Source: an uncultured Clostridia bacterium
GTDB lineage: Bacteria > Bacillota > Clostridia > Christensenellales > UBA1242
NCBI GenBank assembly: GCA_944381225.1
Contig: CALWKJ010000004.1
Span: 1-29,389, forward strand
Reading direction: 5' to 3'
Length of the DNA stretch: 29,389 nt
The position numbers and the translations under genes were made by a program. A model generated the notes under the pieces. That model made no database searches. It was not told the DNA's origin and saw only the letters and a program-made list of their open reading frames with translations. Positions 22,051-29,389 of the stretch are shown here, piece by piece. Positions within the stretch are counted from its first letter, which is position 1; each line of letters opens with the position of its first letter.

Positions 22051-23065
22051 AATTTTTATAATCAACATTATGCATGTGCGCAATTAAATCAACAACTTTG
22101 TTTGAATATCCCCATTCGTTATCATACCATGCAACCAATTTAACAAAAGTTGGCGAAAGCATTATTCCTGCTTTTATGTCAAAAACACAAGTGTTGCTGT
22201 TTCCAATAAAATCACTTGAAACAACTGGTTCATCAGTATAATCCAATATACCTTTAAGTTCACCATTTGCACTTTGTTTTATCGCTTCAACAATCTCATC
22301 GTATGTTGTTGGTGTTTTTAAATTACAAGTTAAATCAACCACACTTACATTTAAAGTTGGCACTCTAAAGCTCATTCCTGTTAATTTGCCTTTTAAATTT
22401 GGTATAACTTCTCCCACAGCTTTAGCAGCCCCAGTTGTTGAAGGGATAATGTTGTATGATGCTGCCCTTCCACCTCTCCAATCTTTTTTGGATGAGCCAT
22501 CAACTGTAAGTTGAGTAGCAGTTGTTGAGTGAACTGTTGTCATAAGTCCTTCACTTATTCCAAACTTATCGTTTATAACTTTTGCAAGTGGAGCCAGGCA
22601 ATTTGTTGTACAACTTGCATTTGAAACAATATCCATGTCTTTTTTGTAATCTTGATGATTTACACCCATAACAAACATTGGCATTTCTTTGCCAGGAGCC
22701 GTAACTACAATCTTTTTTGCTCCAGCAAGCAAATGCGCCTTTGCTTTTTCATATGAAGTAAAAACTCCTGTAGCCTCGGCAATATATTCTGCACCAACAC
22801 TCGACCAAGCAATTAATGCAGGGTCTTTTTCGGAGAAAAATTTTATTTTTACATTATTTACAACCAAAAAATCTCCGTCAACTTTAACATCTCCATCAAA
22901 TTTTCCATGTATGCTGTCATATTCAAATAAATATTTTGCGTATTCAACTGTCAAATATGGGTCGTTTATTGCAACGCATTGAACATCATTTCGTTTGCTT
23001 ATAACTCTAAGCACAAGCCTTCCAATTCTTCCAAATCCATTTATCCCAACTTTAATTTTTTCCAT
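22049..23065 (-). CDS. gapA: Glyceraldehyde-3-phosphate dehydrogenase
   Basis: A 338-aa glycolytic enzyme. NAD-binding GINGFGRIGR at 8-17, with Asp35 in INDP fitting NAD preference; catalytic Cys152 in SNASCTTNCLAPL and His179 in TTVHS; a phosphate-binding RGGRAASYNIIPSTTGAAKAV segment follows. It oxidises glyceraldehyde-3-phosphate to 1,3-bisphosphoglycerate. GGAGAAT precedes the ATG. It follows a phosphatase, rpiB and a glycosyltransferase-like gene on the same strand with a 14-bp gap, which may place it in that transcript. Confidence 0.97.
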   Translation of the reverse strand: MEKIKVGINGFGRIGRLVLRVISKRNDVQCVAINDPYLTVEYAKYLFEYDSIHGKFDGDVKVDGDFLVVNNVKIKFFSEKDPALIAWSSVGAEYIAEATGVFTSYEKAKAHLLAGAKKIVVTAPGKEMPMFVMGVNHQDYKKDMDIVSNASCTTNCLAPLAKVINDKFGISEGLMTTVHSTTATQLTVDGSSKKDWRGGRAASYNIIPSTTGAAKAVGEVIPNLKGKLTGMSFRVPTLNVSVVDLTCNLKTPTTYDEIVEAIKQSANGELKGILDYTDEPVVSSDFIGNSNTCVFDIKAGIMLSPTFVKLVAWYDNEWGYSNKVVDLIAHMHNVDYKN

Positions 23066-23079
23066 ACATTCTCCTTTAT

Positions 23080-23862
23080 TTAATTTTGATCAATTATATT
23101 TGCTTTGTCAAATATATTTTCGCCAATTTTTCTTTTTACATACAAAATAACACAATCTAAAAGCACAAACATAAAAGCAATCAAAATTACAAAAATCATT
23201 GCCATTTTTAAAAGCAACTTGCTTTGTAAAAATGGAATAAATATCCAGCATAAAATAACCCCAATCATAATCAATAAACTTATGGCAATTCTTACAAAAT
23301 GTTTTATTTTTTTTGTTTTAAATTTTAGTTTTTGACATTTATTACAATTTACATAAACTAGGTCAATGCCTTGCCATTTATTTATTTTTGTATATAAAGA
23401 TGAATTTTCAATCTGCATTAAAACCGATAAGGGAACACTGGAAAATCCCACACAACTCAAATAGCCATCAAATAACTTATAACCAAAAATTAAATTGATG
23501 ATTTTGTTTATATAATTAAAAATAATGCTTTTAAATTTATTTTTACATTTTTTTAATATAGAAATTTGATTGTTTTTTTTAATTGCTTTTTCTATATTTA
23601 AAATTTCATCAAGATTTTCGTTATCAAATTGCCTTACCAACACAAGCCTTTCCCCTTCCACTTTTGGCATGAGTGTGTTTATCACTTTATCTGGCTCCAC
23701 ATCATCAAATTGATATTCATAAACATTTTTATATTTTTTATGCAACTTTGTTGAAGCGATAATAATTTTATAGTTTTTATAATTTTTTTCAACTAAATTA
23801 ACAAACTTTTCTATATTTAATTTATTTTGCAAATTTACAATTAAAAATGTTGGAAAATTCAT
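23080..23862 (-). CDS. Degenerate GtrB-like (GT2) membrane glycosyltransferase, probably inactive
   Basis: A 260-aa protein with the layout of polyprenyl-phosphate glycosyltransferases: a soluble N-terminal GT-A-like part (about 1-190) and two C-terminal transmembrane helices (about 194-215 and 220-242). The second half of the soluble part follows the GtrB pattern: FNYINKIINLIFGYKLFDGY, then FSSVPLSVLMQIENSSLY, then a strand and a basic KLKFKTKKIK before the membrane. The N-terminal half is shortened and I find no DXD metal motif; NLQNKL replaces the usual donor-binding loop. So the fold is inferred and activity doubtful. AGGAG precedes the ATG, 8 nt after rpiB. Confidence 0.6.
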   Translation of the reverse strand: MNFPTFLIVNLQNKLNIEKFVNLVEKNYKNYKIIIASTKLHKKYKNVYEYQFDDVEPDKVINTLMPKVEGERLVLVRQFDNENLDEILNIEKAIKKNNQISILKKCKNKFKSIIFNYINKIINLIFGYKLFDGYLSCVGFSSVPLSVLMQIENSSLYTKINKWQGIDLVYVNCNKCQKLKFKTKKIKHFVRIAISLLIMIGVILCWIFIPFLQSKLLLKMAMIFVILIAFMFVLLDCVILYVKRKIGENIFDKANIIDQN

Positions 23863-23870
23863 TTTTTCTC

Positions 23871-24299
23871 CTATTGTTTAGATAATTTTTTAACTCTTTT
23901 CAAATGTCTACCACCCTCAAATTTTGTTGTTAAAAATTCTTTAATAATTGATATTGCCTTAGATTTTGAAATAAATCTGCCGGGCAAAACCAAAACGTTT
24001 GCATTGTTGTGTTGCCTTGCCAACTGTGCGAACTTTGTGGAAGTACAAAGTGCAGCTCTAATTTTTGGATTTCTGTTGGCCATAATGCTCATTCCAATGC
24101 CAGTGCCACAAATGTATATGCCAAGTTTGTTAGGATTTTCCAAAACTTTTTGGTTTCCAGCCCTTGCAAAATCGGGATAATCAACCTTTTCTGTTGAATA
24201 TGTGCCAACATCAATAGTTGTAATATTTTGACTGTGAAAAAAAGCTTTTATTTGTTCTTTTAATTCATATCCAGCATGGTCACATGCAAAAATTATCAT
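23871..24299 (-). CDS. rpiB: Ribose-5-phosphate isomerase B
   Basis: A 142-aa RpiB-type isomerase. FACDHAGYELKE (4-15) and IYICGTGIGMSIMANRN (61-77) are the family signatures; catalytic Cys64 is in place, and the C-terminal FEGGRHLKRV carries the phosphate-binding Arg. It interconverts ribose-5-phosphate and ribulose-5-phosphate. GGAGAAA precedes the ATG. It overlaps the preceding phosphatase gene by 4 nt, a pairing often seen in Firmicutes (ywlE-rpiB). Confidence 0.95.
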   Translation of the reverse strand: MIIFACDHAGYELKEQIKAFFHSQNITTIDVGTYSTEKVDYPDFARAGNQKVLENPNKLGIYICGTGIGMSIMANRNPKIRAALCTSTKFAQLARQHNNANVLVLPGRFISKSKAISIIKEFLTTKFEGGRHLKRVKKLSKQ

Positions 24300-24754
24300 G
24301 ATAGTTTCTCCTTTACTAGTTTGATTTTTTTTATTAGTTTTTTACAATACTCATCAACTTGATTTGCCATTTTTAAATATAATTCCATGGTGCCTCCATA
24401 AGGGTCTTCTATATCTTCGCCCATCACCATTTCTCCAAATGAAAATACATTTTTTGCATTTACAAATTGTTTTTGGCTTTTTGTCATTGTTATAAACAAT
24501 TCACAATTATTTAAAATTGACTTTGATAATTGTTTTGGCTTTCTCGATTTTACATTAATATTATAACGCTTTAAAATTTGAATTACTTTTTCATTTATAT
24601 TTGAATTTTTATCAACGCACAAGCCACAAGAACAACATTTAATATCAGTTATGTTGTTTTGCTTCAAATATTTATTCATAATTTTTTCTGCAAATGGAGA
24701 CCTACAAGTGTTCCCTTCGCACACAAAACATATTTGCTGCATAGATTTTTTCAT
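24296..24754 (-). CDS. Low-molecular-weight protein phosphatase (YwlE-like)
   Basis: A 152-aa enzyme. The P-loop CEGNTCRSP at 12-20 supplies nucleophile Cys12 and Arg18; Asp117 in EDPYGG is the general acid. The P-loop has Thr at the third variable place (GNTCR), as in the arginine phosphatase YwlE, rather than Ile as in tyrosine phosphatases, so a protein-arginine phosphatase is more likely. No mcsB or clpC is in the window. The ATG at 24754 lacks a clear Shine-Dalgarno; a second in-frame ATG lies 4 codons in. A TGTTAAACT extended -10 ends 9 nt upstream. Confidence 0.9.
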   Translation of the reverse strand: MKKSMQQICFVCEGNTCRSPFAEKIMNKYLKQNNITDIKCCSCGLCVDKNSNINEKVIQILKRYNINVKSRKPKQLSKSILNNCELFITMTKSQKQFVNAKNVFSFGEMVMGEDIEDPYGGTMELYLKMANQVDEYCKKLIKKIKLVKEKLS

Positions 24755-24794
24755 ATTTAAAATAGTTTAACACATTTACATTAAAAATAAAAAC

Positions 24795-24832
24795 AAAAAA
24801 AACTCTCTACAAAAATTTGAGAGAGTTTTTTT
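24795..24832 (-). terminator. Terminator after the 24843-25505 gene
   Basis: Arms CTCTCT (24803-24808) and AGAGAG (24820-24825) with flanking A8/T7 pairs and an 11-nt loop. Minus strand T-run at 24802-24795. It begins about 10 nt after the stop. Confidence 0.85.
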
Positions 24833-24842
24833 AAAATTAACA

Positions 24843-25505
24843 TTACCTTACCGTGTTTTGATTTGGTCCAACGGTTGTAGGATACAATGTTATGTCTCCA
24901 ACGCCTGGACAAACAGTTGGAATGTTTTGGCATTCAGGAATACATGGATAACCATATGATGGAACAAGAATATCAACATCAGCAACAACTTTAATAATAA
25001 TTTGTACACAAGCTGTAATAGTAAAAGTGTTTTCTGCTGTATATGTTCCAATCGCACTAGTAACCTGACCCGTAATTTTAATTTCAACAGGACTAAGTGC
25101 TGGTTGTGGAACGCACAAAACTGCAGAAAAGTCAGTAGTGTATGTTGCAGTCGCTGTTCCTAAAATACCATTAGCATCTCTATATGTCACAATAAGTGGA
25201 AAAGTTACTTGACCCGTTACTGTAGCAAAATTAGGTCTGTTGTCAAGTCTTGTTATTACAACATTAGTAGTTGTAGGACCCACTGCTTGATTTGTTTCGG
25301 CAGATATATAAGTCAGTGGTAATGTAGGGCTTGCTGGACTATAATTTGTAGTTGTAAGAGTTACCCCAGTAATTGTTTCATTTTGCAAACATGCATCAAA
25401 AACTCTTGTAACTTCAATCAACACTTTTTCATTCAATCCATTAAGTGGATTTCCACATATTGCTCCAGGTCTGTTTTGATTGTTGTTGTTTATAAAAAAA
25501 GACAT
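24843..25505 (-). CDS. Conserved Firmicutes protein with RVFDAC motif, function unknown
   Basis: A 220-aa, Thr/Val/Pro-rich protein with no signal peptide or membrane helix. GNPLNGLNEKVLIEVTRVFD followed by ACLQ near residues 18-42, and near the C-terminus TITACVQIIIKVV then LVPSYGYPCIPEC, are parts of a pattern I recall from an uncharacterised family spread through Clostridia. The middle is beta-rich, with repeated short strands (VTFPLIVTYRDANG). Conserved Cys near both ends could form cross-links; a coat or surface role is a guess. A strong AAAGGAGG precedes the ATG and a strong terminator follows, so it is a single-gene unit. Confidence 0.75.
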   Translation of the reverse strand: MSFFINNNNQNRPGAICGNPLNGLNEKVLIEVTRVFDACLQNETITGVTLTTTNYSPASPTLPLTYISAETNQAVGPTTTNVVITRLDNRPNFATVTGQVTFPLIVTYRDANGILGTATATYTTDFSAVLCVPQPALSPVEIKITGQVTSAIGTYTAENTFTITACVQIIIKVVADVDILVPSYGYPCIPECQNIPTVCPGVGDITLYPTTVGPNQNTVR

Positions 25506-25571
25506 GCGCTTACCTCCTTTTATCTTTTCATATTACAATATGAACATAAATAAAAAAAGGTGCATGTGCTT

Positions 25572-26153
25572 TTAATTTAATATATCATTTTCTACTATAT
25601 TTAAAATTTTGTCTTTGTTTAACAGCGTCTTTGACGAAAATGGAATAACATCTAAAGCCGTTATACTCAATTCCTTTGCAACTTGATTAATATATTGAAA
25701 AATTTTTGATTTTGCAATTTTATCTGCTTTAGTTGCAACAATTTTAAAAGGTATGCCTTTATAAGTTAAAAAGGTTAACATTTTTTTATCCAAGTCAGTT
25801 GGCTTGTGCCTTATGTCAACAAGCATAAACACTCTTTTTAAATTTGAAGCATTATTAAGGTAATCTTCCATTAAAGATGCCCAAAGCAAAACATTTTGTT
25901 TACCTGCTTTATGATAACCATAACCCGGTAAATCAACAAATCTAAAGGCGTCATTAATCAAAAAATAGTTTATCATTCTTGTTCTTCCAGGCAAACTTGA
26001 TGTTTTGGCCAAATTGTTTTTATTTACAAGCGCATTAATAAAACTGCTTTTCCCTACATTGCTTCTTCCAACAAAGGCAAATTCTATTCCGTCTTTTATA
26101 AAATTGCTGCTTTTTACAACGCTTAACAAAAATTTTGAACTTTTAATAATCAT
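25572..26153 (-). CDS. engB: EngB/YsxC-family ribosome-assembly GTPase
   Basis: A 193-aa single-domain TrmE-Era-like GTPase. G1 GRSNVGKS at 29-36, G2 region SLPGRTRMINYF at 53-64, G3 DLPGYGY at 74-80, G4 TKAD at 141-144, and the G5-like FSSKT near 172-176. It acts late in 50S assembly. There is no Shine-Dalgarno; a good promoter ends 6 nt before the ATG, so the transcript from it would be leaderless. The gene also lies 45 nt after groEL on the same strand and may be read from there. Confidence 0.95.
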   Translation of the reverse strand: MIIKSSKFLLSVVKSSNFIKDGIEFAFVGRSNVGKSSFINALVNKNNLAKTSSLPGRTRMINYFLINDAFRFVDLPGYGYHKAGKQNVLLWASLMEDYLNNASNLKRVFMLVDIRHKPTDLDKKMLTFLTYKGIPFKIVATKADKIAKSKIFQYINQVAKELSITALDVIPFSSKTLLNKDKILNIVENDILN

Positions 26154-26159
26154 AAAAAT

Positions 26160-26188
26160 ATGATACCAAAAACGGTTTTCATTTGCAA
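26160..26188 (-). promoter_or_regulatory. Promoter abutting the engB start codon
   Basis: Minus strand TTGCAA (26188-26183), 17-nt spacer, TATCAT (26165-26160) with extended TGG. The ATG begins 6 nt after the -10. Confidence 0.6.
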
Positions 26189-26198
26189 CACTTTTTAC

Positions 26199-27794
26199 TT
26201 AAGCGTTTTCGTTGCTTGTTTTTATGTCACAAACAAGACATTCAGTAGTCAAAAGCGTTCCTGCAACACTTCCAGCGCTAATTAAAGCAGTTTTTGTTAC
26301 TAAAACAGGGTCAATTATACCAGCCTTAAACATATCAACAATTTTGTTGTTAAGTGCATCATATCCAAAGGCTATTGATTTTTTCTTTCTTACCATTTCA
26401 ACCACAACTCCAGAGTCCTTTCCGCAATTTACGGCAATTTGTTTTAAAGGACTAGAAAGCGCATTTAAAATTATTGTAGCTCCTGTTTTTTCATCTCCTT
26501 TTAATGTCATAATATATTTTTTAAGATTTCTTTCACACTTAACAAGCGCAGTTCCACCTCCAGGCACTATACCCTCTTTTGTAGCCGCTTTTGTTGCGCT
26601 TAAGGCATCTTCTATTCTTAATTTTTTTTCTTTCATTTCAACTTCGGTAGCGCTTCCAACTTTAATAACTGCAACACCACCACTAAGTTTTGCAATTCTT
26701 TCTTCTAGTTTTTCCTTTTCATATTCGCTTGTTTGCTTTGTTTTTAAATTTACAAGCATTTCAATTCTTTCTTTAACATTCTTGCTGTCTGCGTCGTTTG
26801 AAATTATAGTTGTTGAATCTTTTGTTACTTTTACAAGTTTTGCTCTCCCCAAATTTTCTAATTTTAATTCTTTTATATCTAAACCAATTTCACTTGAACA
26901 AACTTGTGTATCACATAAAATTGCCATGTCGCTTAAAATATCTTTTCTTTTATCTCCAAAATATGGAGCCTTAACAGCAACGCAATTAAAAACTCCTCTT
27001 AATTTATTAACAACAAGCATTGCCAAAACTTCGCTATCAATATCTTCACACACAATTAAAAGTTTATTTCCAGTTTTAACAACTTGCTCAAGAAGAGGCA
27101 AAATTTCATTAACCGACGATATCTTTTTATCAGTTAAAAGAATATAAGGATTTTCTAAATTCGCCACCATTTTTTCTGCATCTGTACACATGTAAGGTGA
27201 TAAATATCCCCTGTCAAATTGCATGCCTTCAACAATATTCAAATCTGTGCTCATCCCTTCAGATTCTTCAACCGTAACAACTCCGTTGGAACCAACTGTT
27301 TTAATCGCTTTGCAAATCAACTCTCCAACATTTTCATCGCCAGCAGAAATTGATGCAACCTGACTTATCTCTTTTTCCGTATTAATTGGCTTGCTCATTT
27401 GTTGCAAGTCTGAAACTACAAAATCAACTGCCTTTTTTATTCCATTTTTAAGAGAAATAGGATTTGCCCCTGCAACAAAGTTTTTTATTCCCTCTTTAAC
27501 AATGCTTTGCGCAAGAACTGCAGCTGTTGTTGTTCCATCTCCTGCAATGTCATTTGTTTTTATGCTAACTTCTTTAATAAGGGCAGCTCCCATATTTTCA
27601 AATTCATCTTCCAACTCAATTTCTCTTGCAATGGTAACGCCATCATTTGTAATTAATGGAGTTGTGTATTTTTTATCCAAAACCACATTCCTTCCCTTTG
27701 GTCCCAAAGTAATTTTAACAGTATCACAAAGAACATTTACACCTTTTTCTAATTTTTTTCTCGCTTCTTCTGCGTAAATTATTTTTTTTGCCAT
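26199..27794 (-). CDS. groEL: Chaperonin GroEL (60 kDa)
   Basis: A 531-aa chaperonin. The ATPase motif GDGTTTAAVLAQ and KITLGPKGRNVVLDK are intact, with the apical domain in the middle third and GIVPGGGTALVKCE in the C-terminal equatorial domain. Assembles as two heptameric rings that fold proteins with GroES. The usual flexible GGM-rich tail is absent: the protein ends CDIKTSNENA. The ATG overlaps the groES stop by 1 nt (TAATG), and a GGAG lies in the end of groES. No frameshift or missing motif is seen. Confidence 0.97.
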   Translation of the reverse strand: MAKKIIYAEEARKKLEKGVNVLCDTVKITLGPKGRNVVLDKKYTTPLITNDGVTIAREIELEDEFENMGAALIKEVSIKTNDIAGDGTTTAAVLAQSIVKEGIKNFVAGANPISLKNGIKKAVDFVVSDLQQMSKPINTEKEISQVASISAGDENVGELICKAIKTVGSNGVVTVEESEGMSTDLNIVEGMQFDRGYLSPYMCTDAEKMVANLENPYILLTDKKISSVNEILPLLEQVVKTGNKLLIVCEDIDSEVLAMLVVNKLRGVFNCVAVKAPYFGDKRKDILSDMAILCDTQVCSSEIGLDIKELKLENLGRAKLVKVTKDSTTIISNDADSKNVKERIEMLVNLKTKQTSEYEKEKLEERIAKLSGGVAVIKVGSATEVEMKEKKLRIEDALSATKAATKEGIVPGGGTALVKCERNLKKYIMTLKGDEKTGATIILNALSSPLKQIAVNCGKDSGVVVEMVRKKKSIAFGYDALNNKIVDMFKAGIIDPVLVTKTALISAGSVAGTLLTTECLVCDIKTSNENA

Positions 27795-28087
27795 TATTTA
27801 TCTCCTTCTATTATGCTAAGAATGTCTGCCTGCCTTATAATCAAATAAGTTGCATCTTTAAACTTAAAAGAGGCACCTGCAAACTTTGAATATAAAACTT
27901 TGTCATTTTCTTTTACTTGCATCTCTACTTTTTTGCCATCGAACATTTGTCCATCACCAACTTTTACTACTTTCCCAATGCATGATTTCTCATCATTTGT
28001 CTGCGGCAAAATAATACCAGAATCTAAAATTTCTTGTGGTTTGTCTGGCAAAATCACTACTCTATCATATAGCGGCTTTAATATCAT
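27794..28087 (-). CDS. groES: Co-chaperonin GroES (10 kDa)
   Basis: A 97-aa GroES of normal length. MILKPLYDRVVILPDKPQEI leads into the mobile loop region SGIILPQTNDEKS (the SGIIL contact with GroEL is intact), then IGKVVKVGDG and VLYSKFAGASFKFKDATYLIIRQADILSII. It caps the GroEL ring. AAAGGAG precedes the ATG. It leads the groES-groEL unit. A CIRCE element is not seen upstream; a different inverted repeat lies there. Confidence 0.96.
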   Translation of the reverse strand: MILKPLYDRVVILPDKPQEILDSGIILPQTNDEKSCIGKVVKVGDGQMFDGKKVEMQVKENDKVLYSKFAGASFKFKDATYLIIRQADILSIIEGDK

Positions 28088-28107
28088 ATTTTCTCCTTTT
28101 AATTTTG

Positions 28108-28129
28108 TTCATTTAAATTTTTAAATGAA
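28108..28129. repeat. Perfect inverted repeat in the groES leader
   Basis: TTCATTTAAA (28108-28117), 2-nt gap, TTTAAATGAA (28120-28129). It sits 21 nt before the groES ATG. If the TATATA at 28146-28141 is the -10, it would lie at the very start of the transcript, as CIRCE does in other Firmicutes. AT-rich, so chance is possible. Confidence 0.45.
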
Positions 28130-28272
28130 TCTTTTTAATCTATATATTTTTATTTTAAAAAAAAATAACTTGTGATGAAAAAATAAAAAATCATATGTTA
28201 ATTTTTTTTTGCATAAAAATAAATTAGAACTACAAAAATTTTAAAAATGTATTTTAGGGAGTTCAATATTTT

Positions 28273-29034
28273 ATGACAAAAAATTCCAATAAATTTTCAA
28301 AATTCATCACAGTAATTTTGGTAGTGGTTTGTTTAGGTCTGTGCTTAAGTTTTGCAGAACTTTTTTCAAGTTTAATAACCGTAGGTGGTTTTAACGCAAT
28401 AAAAAGCAATGAAATAAAACAACCGTCATTTACTTTATATGCTATAAGTTTATATAAAACAGACACCAAAGCAAAGGCGCAAGATTTAGCAGAAATAGTG
28501 CAAAGAAAAAGTGGCGCTGGCTACATTTGGCAATCAGATGAGGGATTTTATGTCCTTGCTTCATGTTATGAAAATTTAGCAGATGCACAAAAAGTAAAAG
28601 ACAATCTTCAATCATCACAAACAACAAGCGAAATTGTCAATTTGTGTTTTCAAAAAATTTCTGTAAAAGCAGAAGTAAATGAACAAGAAAAAAACGCTCT
28701 TTTAAACAGCGTTACAAGTTATAAAAACATGTACAAAAAACTGTACGATTTATCGGTAAGCATAGATACTAATTTGTATACCGAAATAGAGGCAAAAGTT
28801 TTGCTTAGCGATATAATTAGTGAATTTACAAAAATAACAACCAATTTTGAAACTTTATTTAATCCAAAATTAACGTCGAGCCTGCTTGAACTAAAACTAA
28901 GTTTAAAAAACATATCAAACATTTTAGAAAGTTTATCTAATTTCTCATCTAGTGAAATTCCTTACACATCACAAGTAAAAAATTGTTATTTTAAAATTTT
29001 AGAAGAATATTATAATCTATCAAAAACTGTTTAA
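28273..29034 (+). CDS. Membrane-anchored SPOR-like domain protein
   Basis: A 253-aa protein. A short basic N-terminus precedes one transmembrane helix (about 11-36), with the rest outside the cell. Residues ~52-125 resemble a SPOR domain: FTLYAISLYKTDTKAKAQDL, then AGYIWQSDEGFYVLASCY and ENLADAQKVKDNL. Such domains bind peptidoglycan stripped of stem peptides, at septa or around spores. Residues ~133-253 are predicted helical with regular Leu spacing and no family I know. GGGAG lies 11 nt before the ATG. It is divergent from groES and its stop shares 4 nt with the radical SAM gene stop. Confidence 0.75.
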   Translation: MTKNSNKFSKFITVILVVVCLGLCLSFAELFSSLITVGGFNAIKSNEIKQPSFTLYAISLYKTDTKAKAQDLAEIVQRKSGAGYIWQSDEGFYVLASCYENLADAQKVKDNLQSSQTTSEIVNLCFQKISVKAEVNEQEKNALLNSVTSYKNMYKKLYDLSVSIDTNLYTEIEAKVLLSDIISEFTKITTNFETLFNPKLTSSLLELKLSLKNISNILESLSNFSSSEIPYTSQVKNCYFKILEEYYNLSKTV

Positions 29035-29389
29035 TAATCCCACTTGGGAATGTATAAAGTATCGGCACTTTCTCTATCTTGAATATAGCCATCAAGGTTT
29101 AACTCTAAAAACTTATCTACAACTTTATTGTATTCTCTTTTTGTTATTTTTCTGTTTATTTCTTTAAATTCACAAGCCTTTGCATAAGGAGTATACTGTG
29201 CCATCAAACTTACTTTTGTGCCTTTTAAATTTTTTTTAATCCAGGTTAAAATTTGTATGCTTTCATCAGTTAATAATGGCATAATCATATGCCTTACAAT
29301 AAGTCCCTGTTTCATAATTTTATCATCAAAAACATCTTTTTTTAGATTTCTCATACACAATAATGCTTTAGTTACAACCTCTACATAAT
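29031..29389 (-). CDS. PflA-like radical SAM protein (COG1313 type), 5' part outside window
   Basis: The frame is open to the right edge with no start needed, so the visible 118 codons plus 2 nt are the C-terminal part. The segment GLIVRHMIMPLLTDESIQIL, then WIKKNLKGTKVSLMAQYTPY, matches the C-terminal half of putative pyruvate-formate-lyase-activating-like proteins (COG1313, PflX type). The CxxxCxxC cluster that binds the 4Fe-4S centre lies in the missing N-terminal half. A TTG at 29360 could be mistaken for a start, but the homology runs through it. The substrate of the family is not established. Confidence 0.85.
   Translation of the reverse strand, partial: YVEVVTKALLCMRNLKKDVFDDKIMKQGLIVRHMIMPLLTDESIQILTWIKKNLKGTKVSLMAQYTPYAKACEFKEINRKITKREYNKVVDKFLELNLDGYIQDRESADTLYIPKWDY

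Noticed and set aside
25560..25586. Terminator after engB
   Set aside because: A/T runs flank a GTGC-AT-GTGC direct repeat rather than an inverted repeat; the stem would be only about 5 bp.
26212..27147. 311-codon open frame on the plus strand
   Set aside because: Antisense shadow of groEL; composition is Ser/Phe-rich as expected from an antisense frame, and there is no ribosome site.
27391..27777. 128-codon open frame on the plus strand
   Set aside because: Also antisense to groEL with no independent support.
28088..28272. CIRCE element before groES
   Set aside because: Searched by eye for TTAGCACTC/GAGTGCTAA; not present in this interval.
1..29389. CRISPR arrays, tRNA or rRNA genes, insertion sequences
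   Set aside because: No regularly spaced repeats, no cloverleaf-type GGTTCGA segments and no transposase-like protein were found on either strand by eye.

Overview
The window is AT-rich DNA from a low-GC Bacillota (Clostridia-like) genome. Evidence: a T-box leader before tyrS, strong Shine-Dalgarno sites, Firmicutes-type NdoA/MazF, RsfS and YwlE-like genes, and a GGGtGRT/NifU-like pair known mainly from anaerobic Firmicutes. UGA is used as a stop and UGG as Trp, so the standard bacterial code applies. I cannot name a species; an uncultured gut clostridial lineage is my best guess.

Positions 1-8526 hold a tailed-phage packaging and head cassette on the minus strand. In transcription order it runs TerL, a large secreted surface protein, a small TerS-like protein, a Cys-rich mini-protein, portal, scaffold, major capsid and a small virion-family protein cut by the window edge. 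The surface-protein gene has its own promoter and terminator inside the cassette, which is the classic layout of a phage moron. No integrase, lysogeny repressor or attachment site is visible on the right side.

Positions 8527-11406 are a transition zone. It has a membrane-anchored SH3 protein, a sigma-like HTH protein, and a 378-bp intergenic region carrying a LexA/SOS-type palindrome, a second perfect inverted repeat and three TGTAAAAA-type direct repeats. A membrane protein of unknown function follows.

Positions 11407-29389 are mostly housekeeping genes in compact operons: rsfS; nth-obgE-yhbY; two zinc-ribbon membrane proteins divergent from an XRE regulator with two operator-like palindromes; a MazF toxin behind an unfamiliar small partner; a T-box-controlled tyrS-yigZ-recX-acpS operon with overlapping genes; a NifU-like/GGGtGRT/cdd/dtd operon; a phosphatase-rpiB-degenerate glycosyltransferase-gapA operon; groES-groEL and engB; a SPOR-domain protein; and the 3' part of a PflA-like radical SAM gene.

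The items most worth pursuing are the surface protein embedded in the phage cassette, the GGGtGRT/NifU-like pair, the MazF partner, the repeat-rich region before the sigma-like gene, the extension of tyrosine T-box control to recX and acpS, and several promoters abutting start codons (probable leaderless mRNAs).
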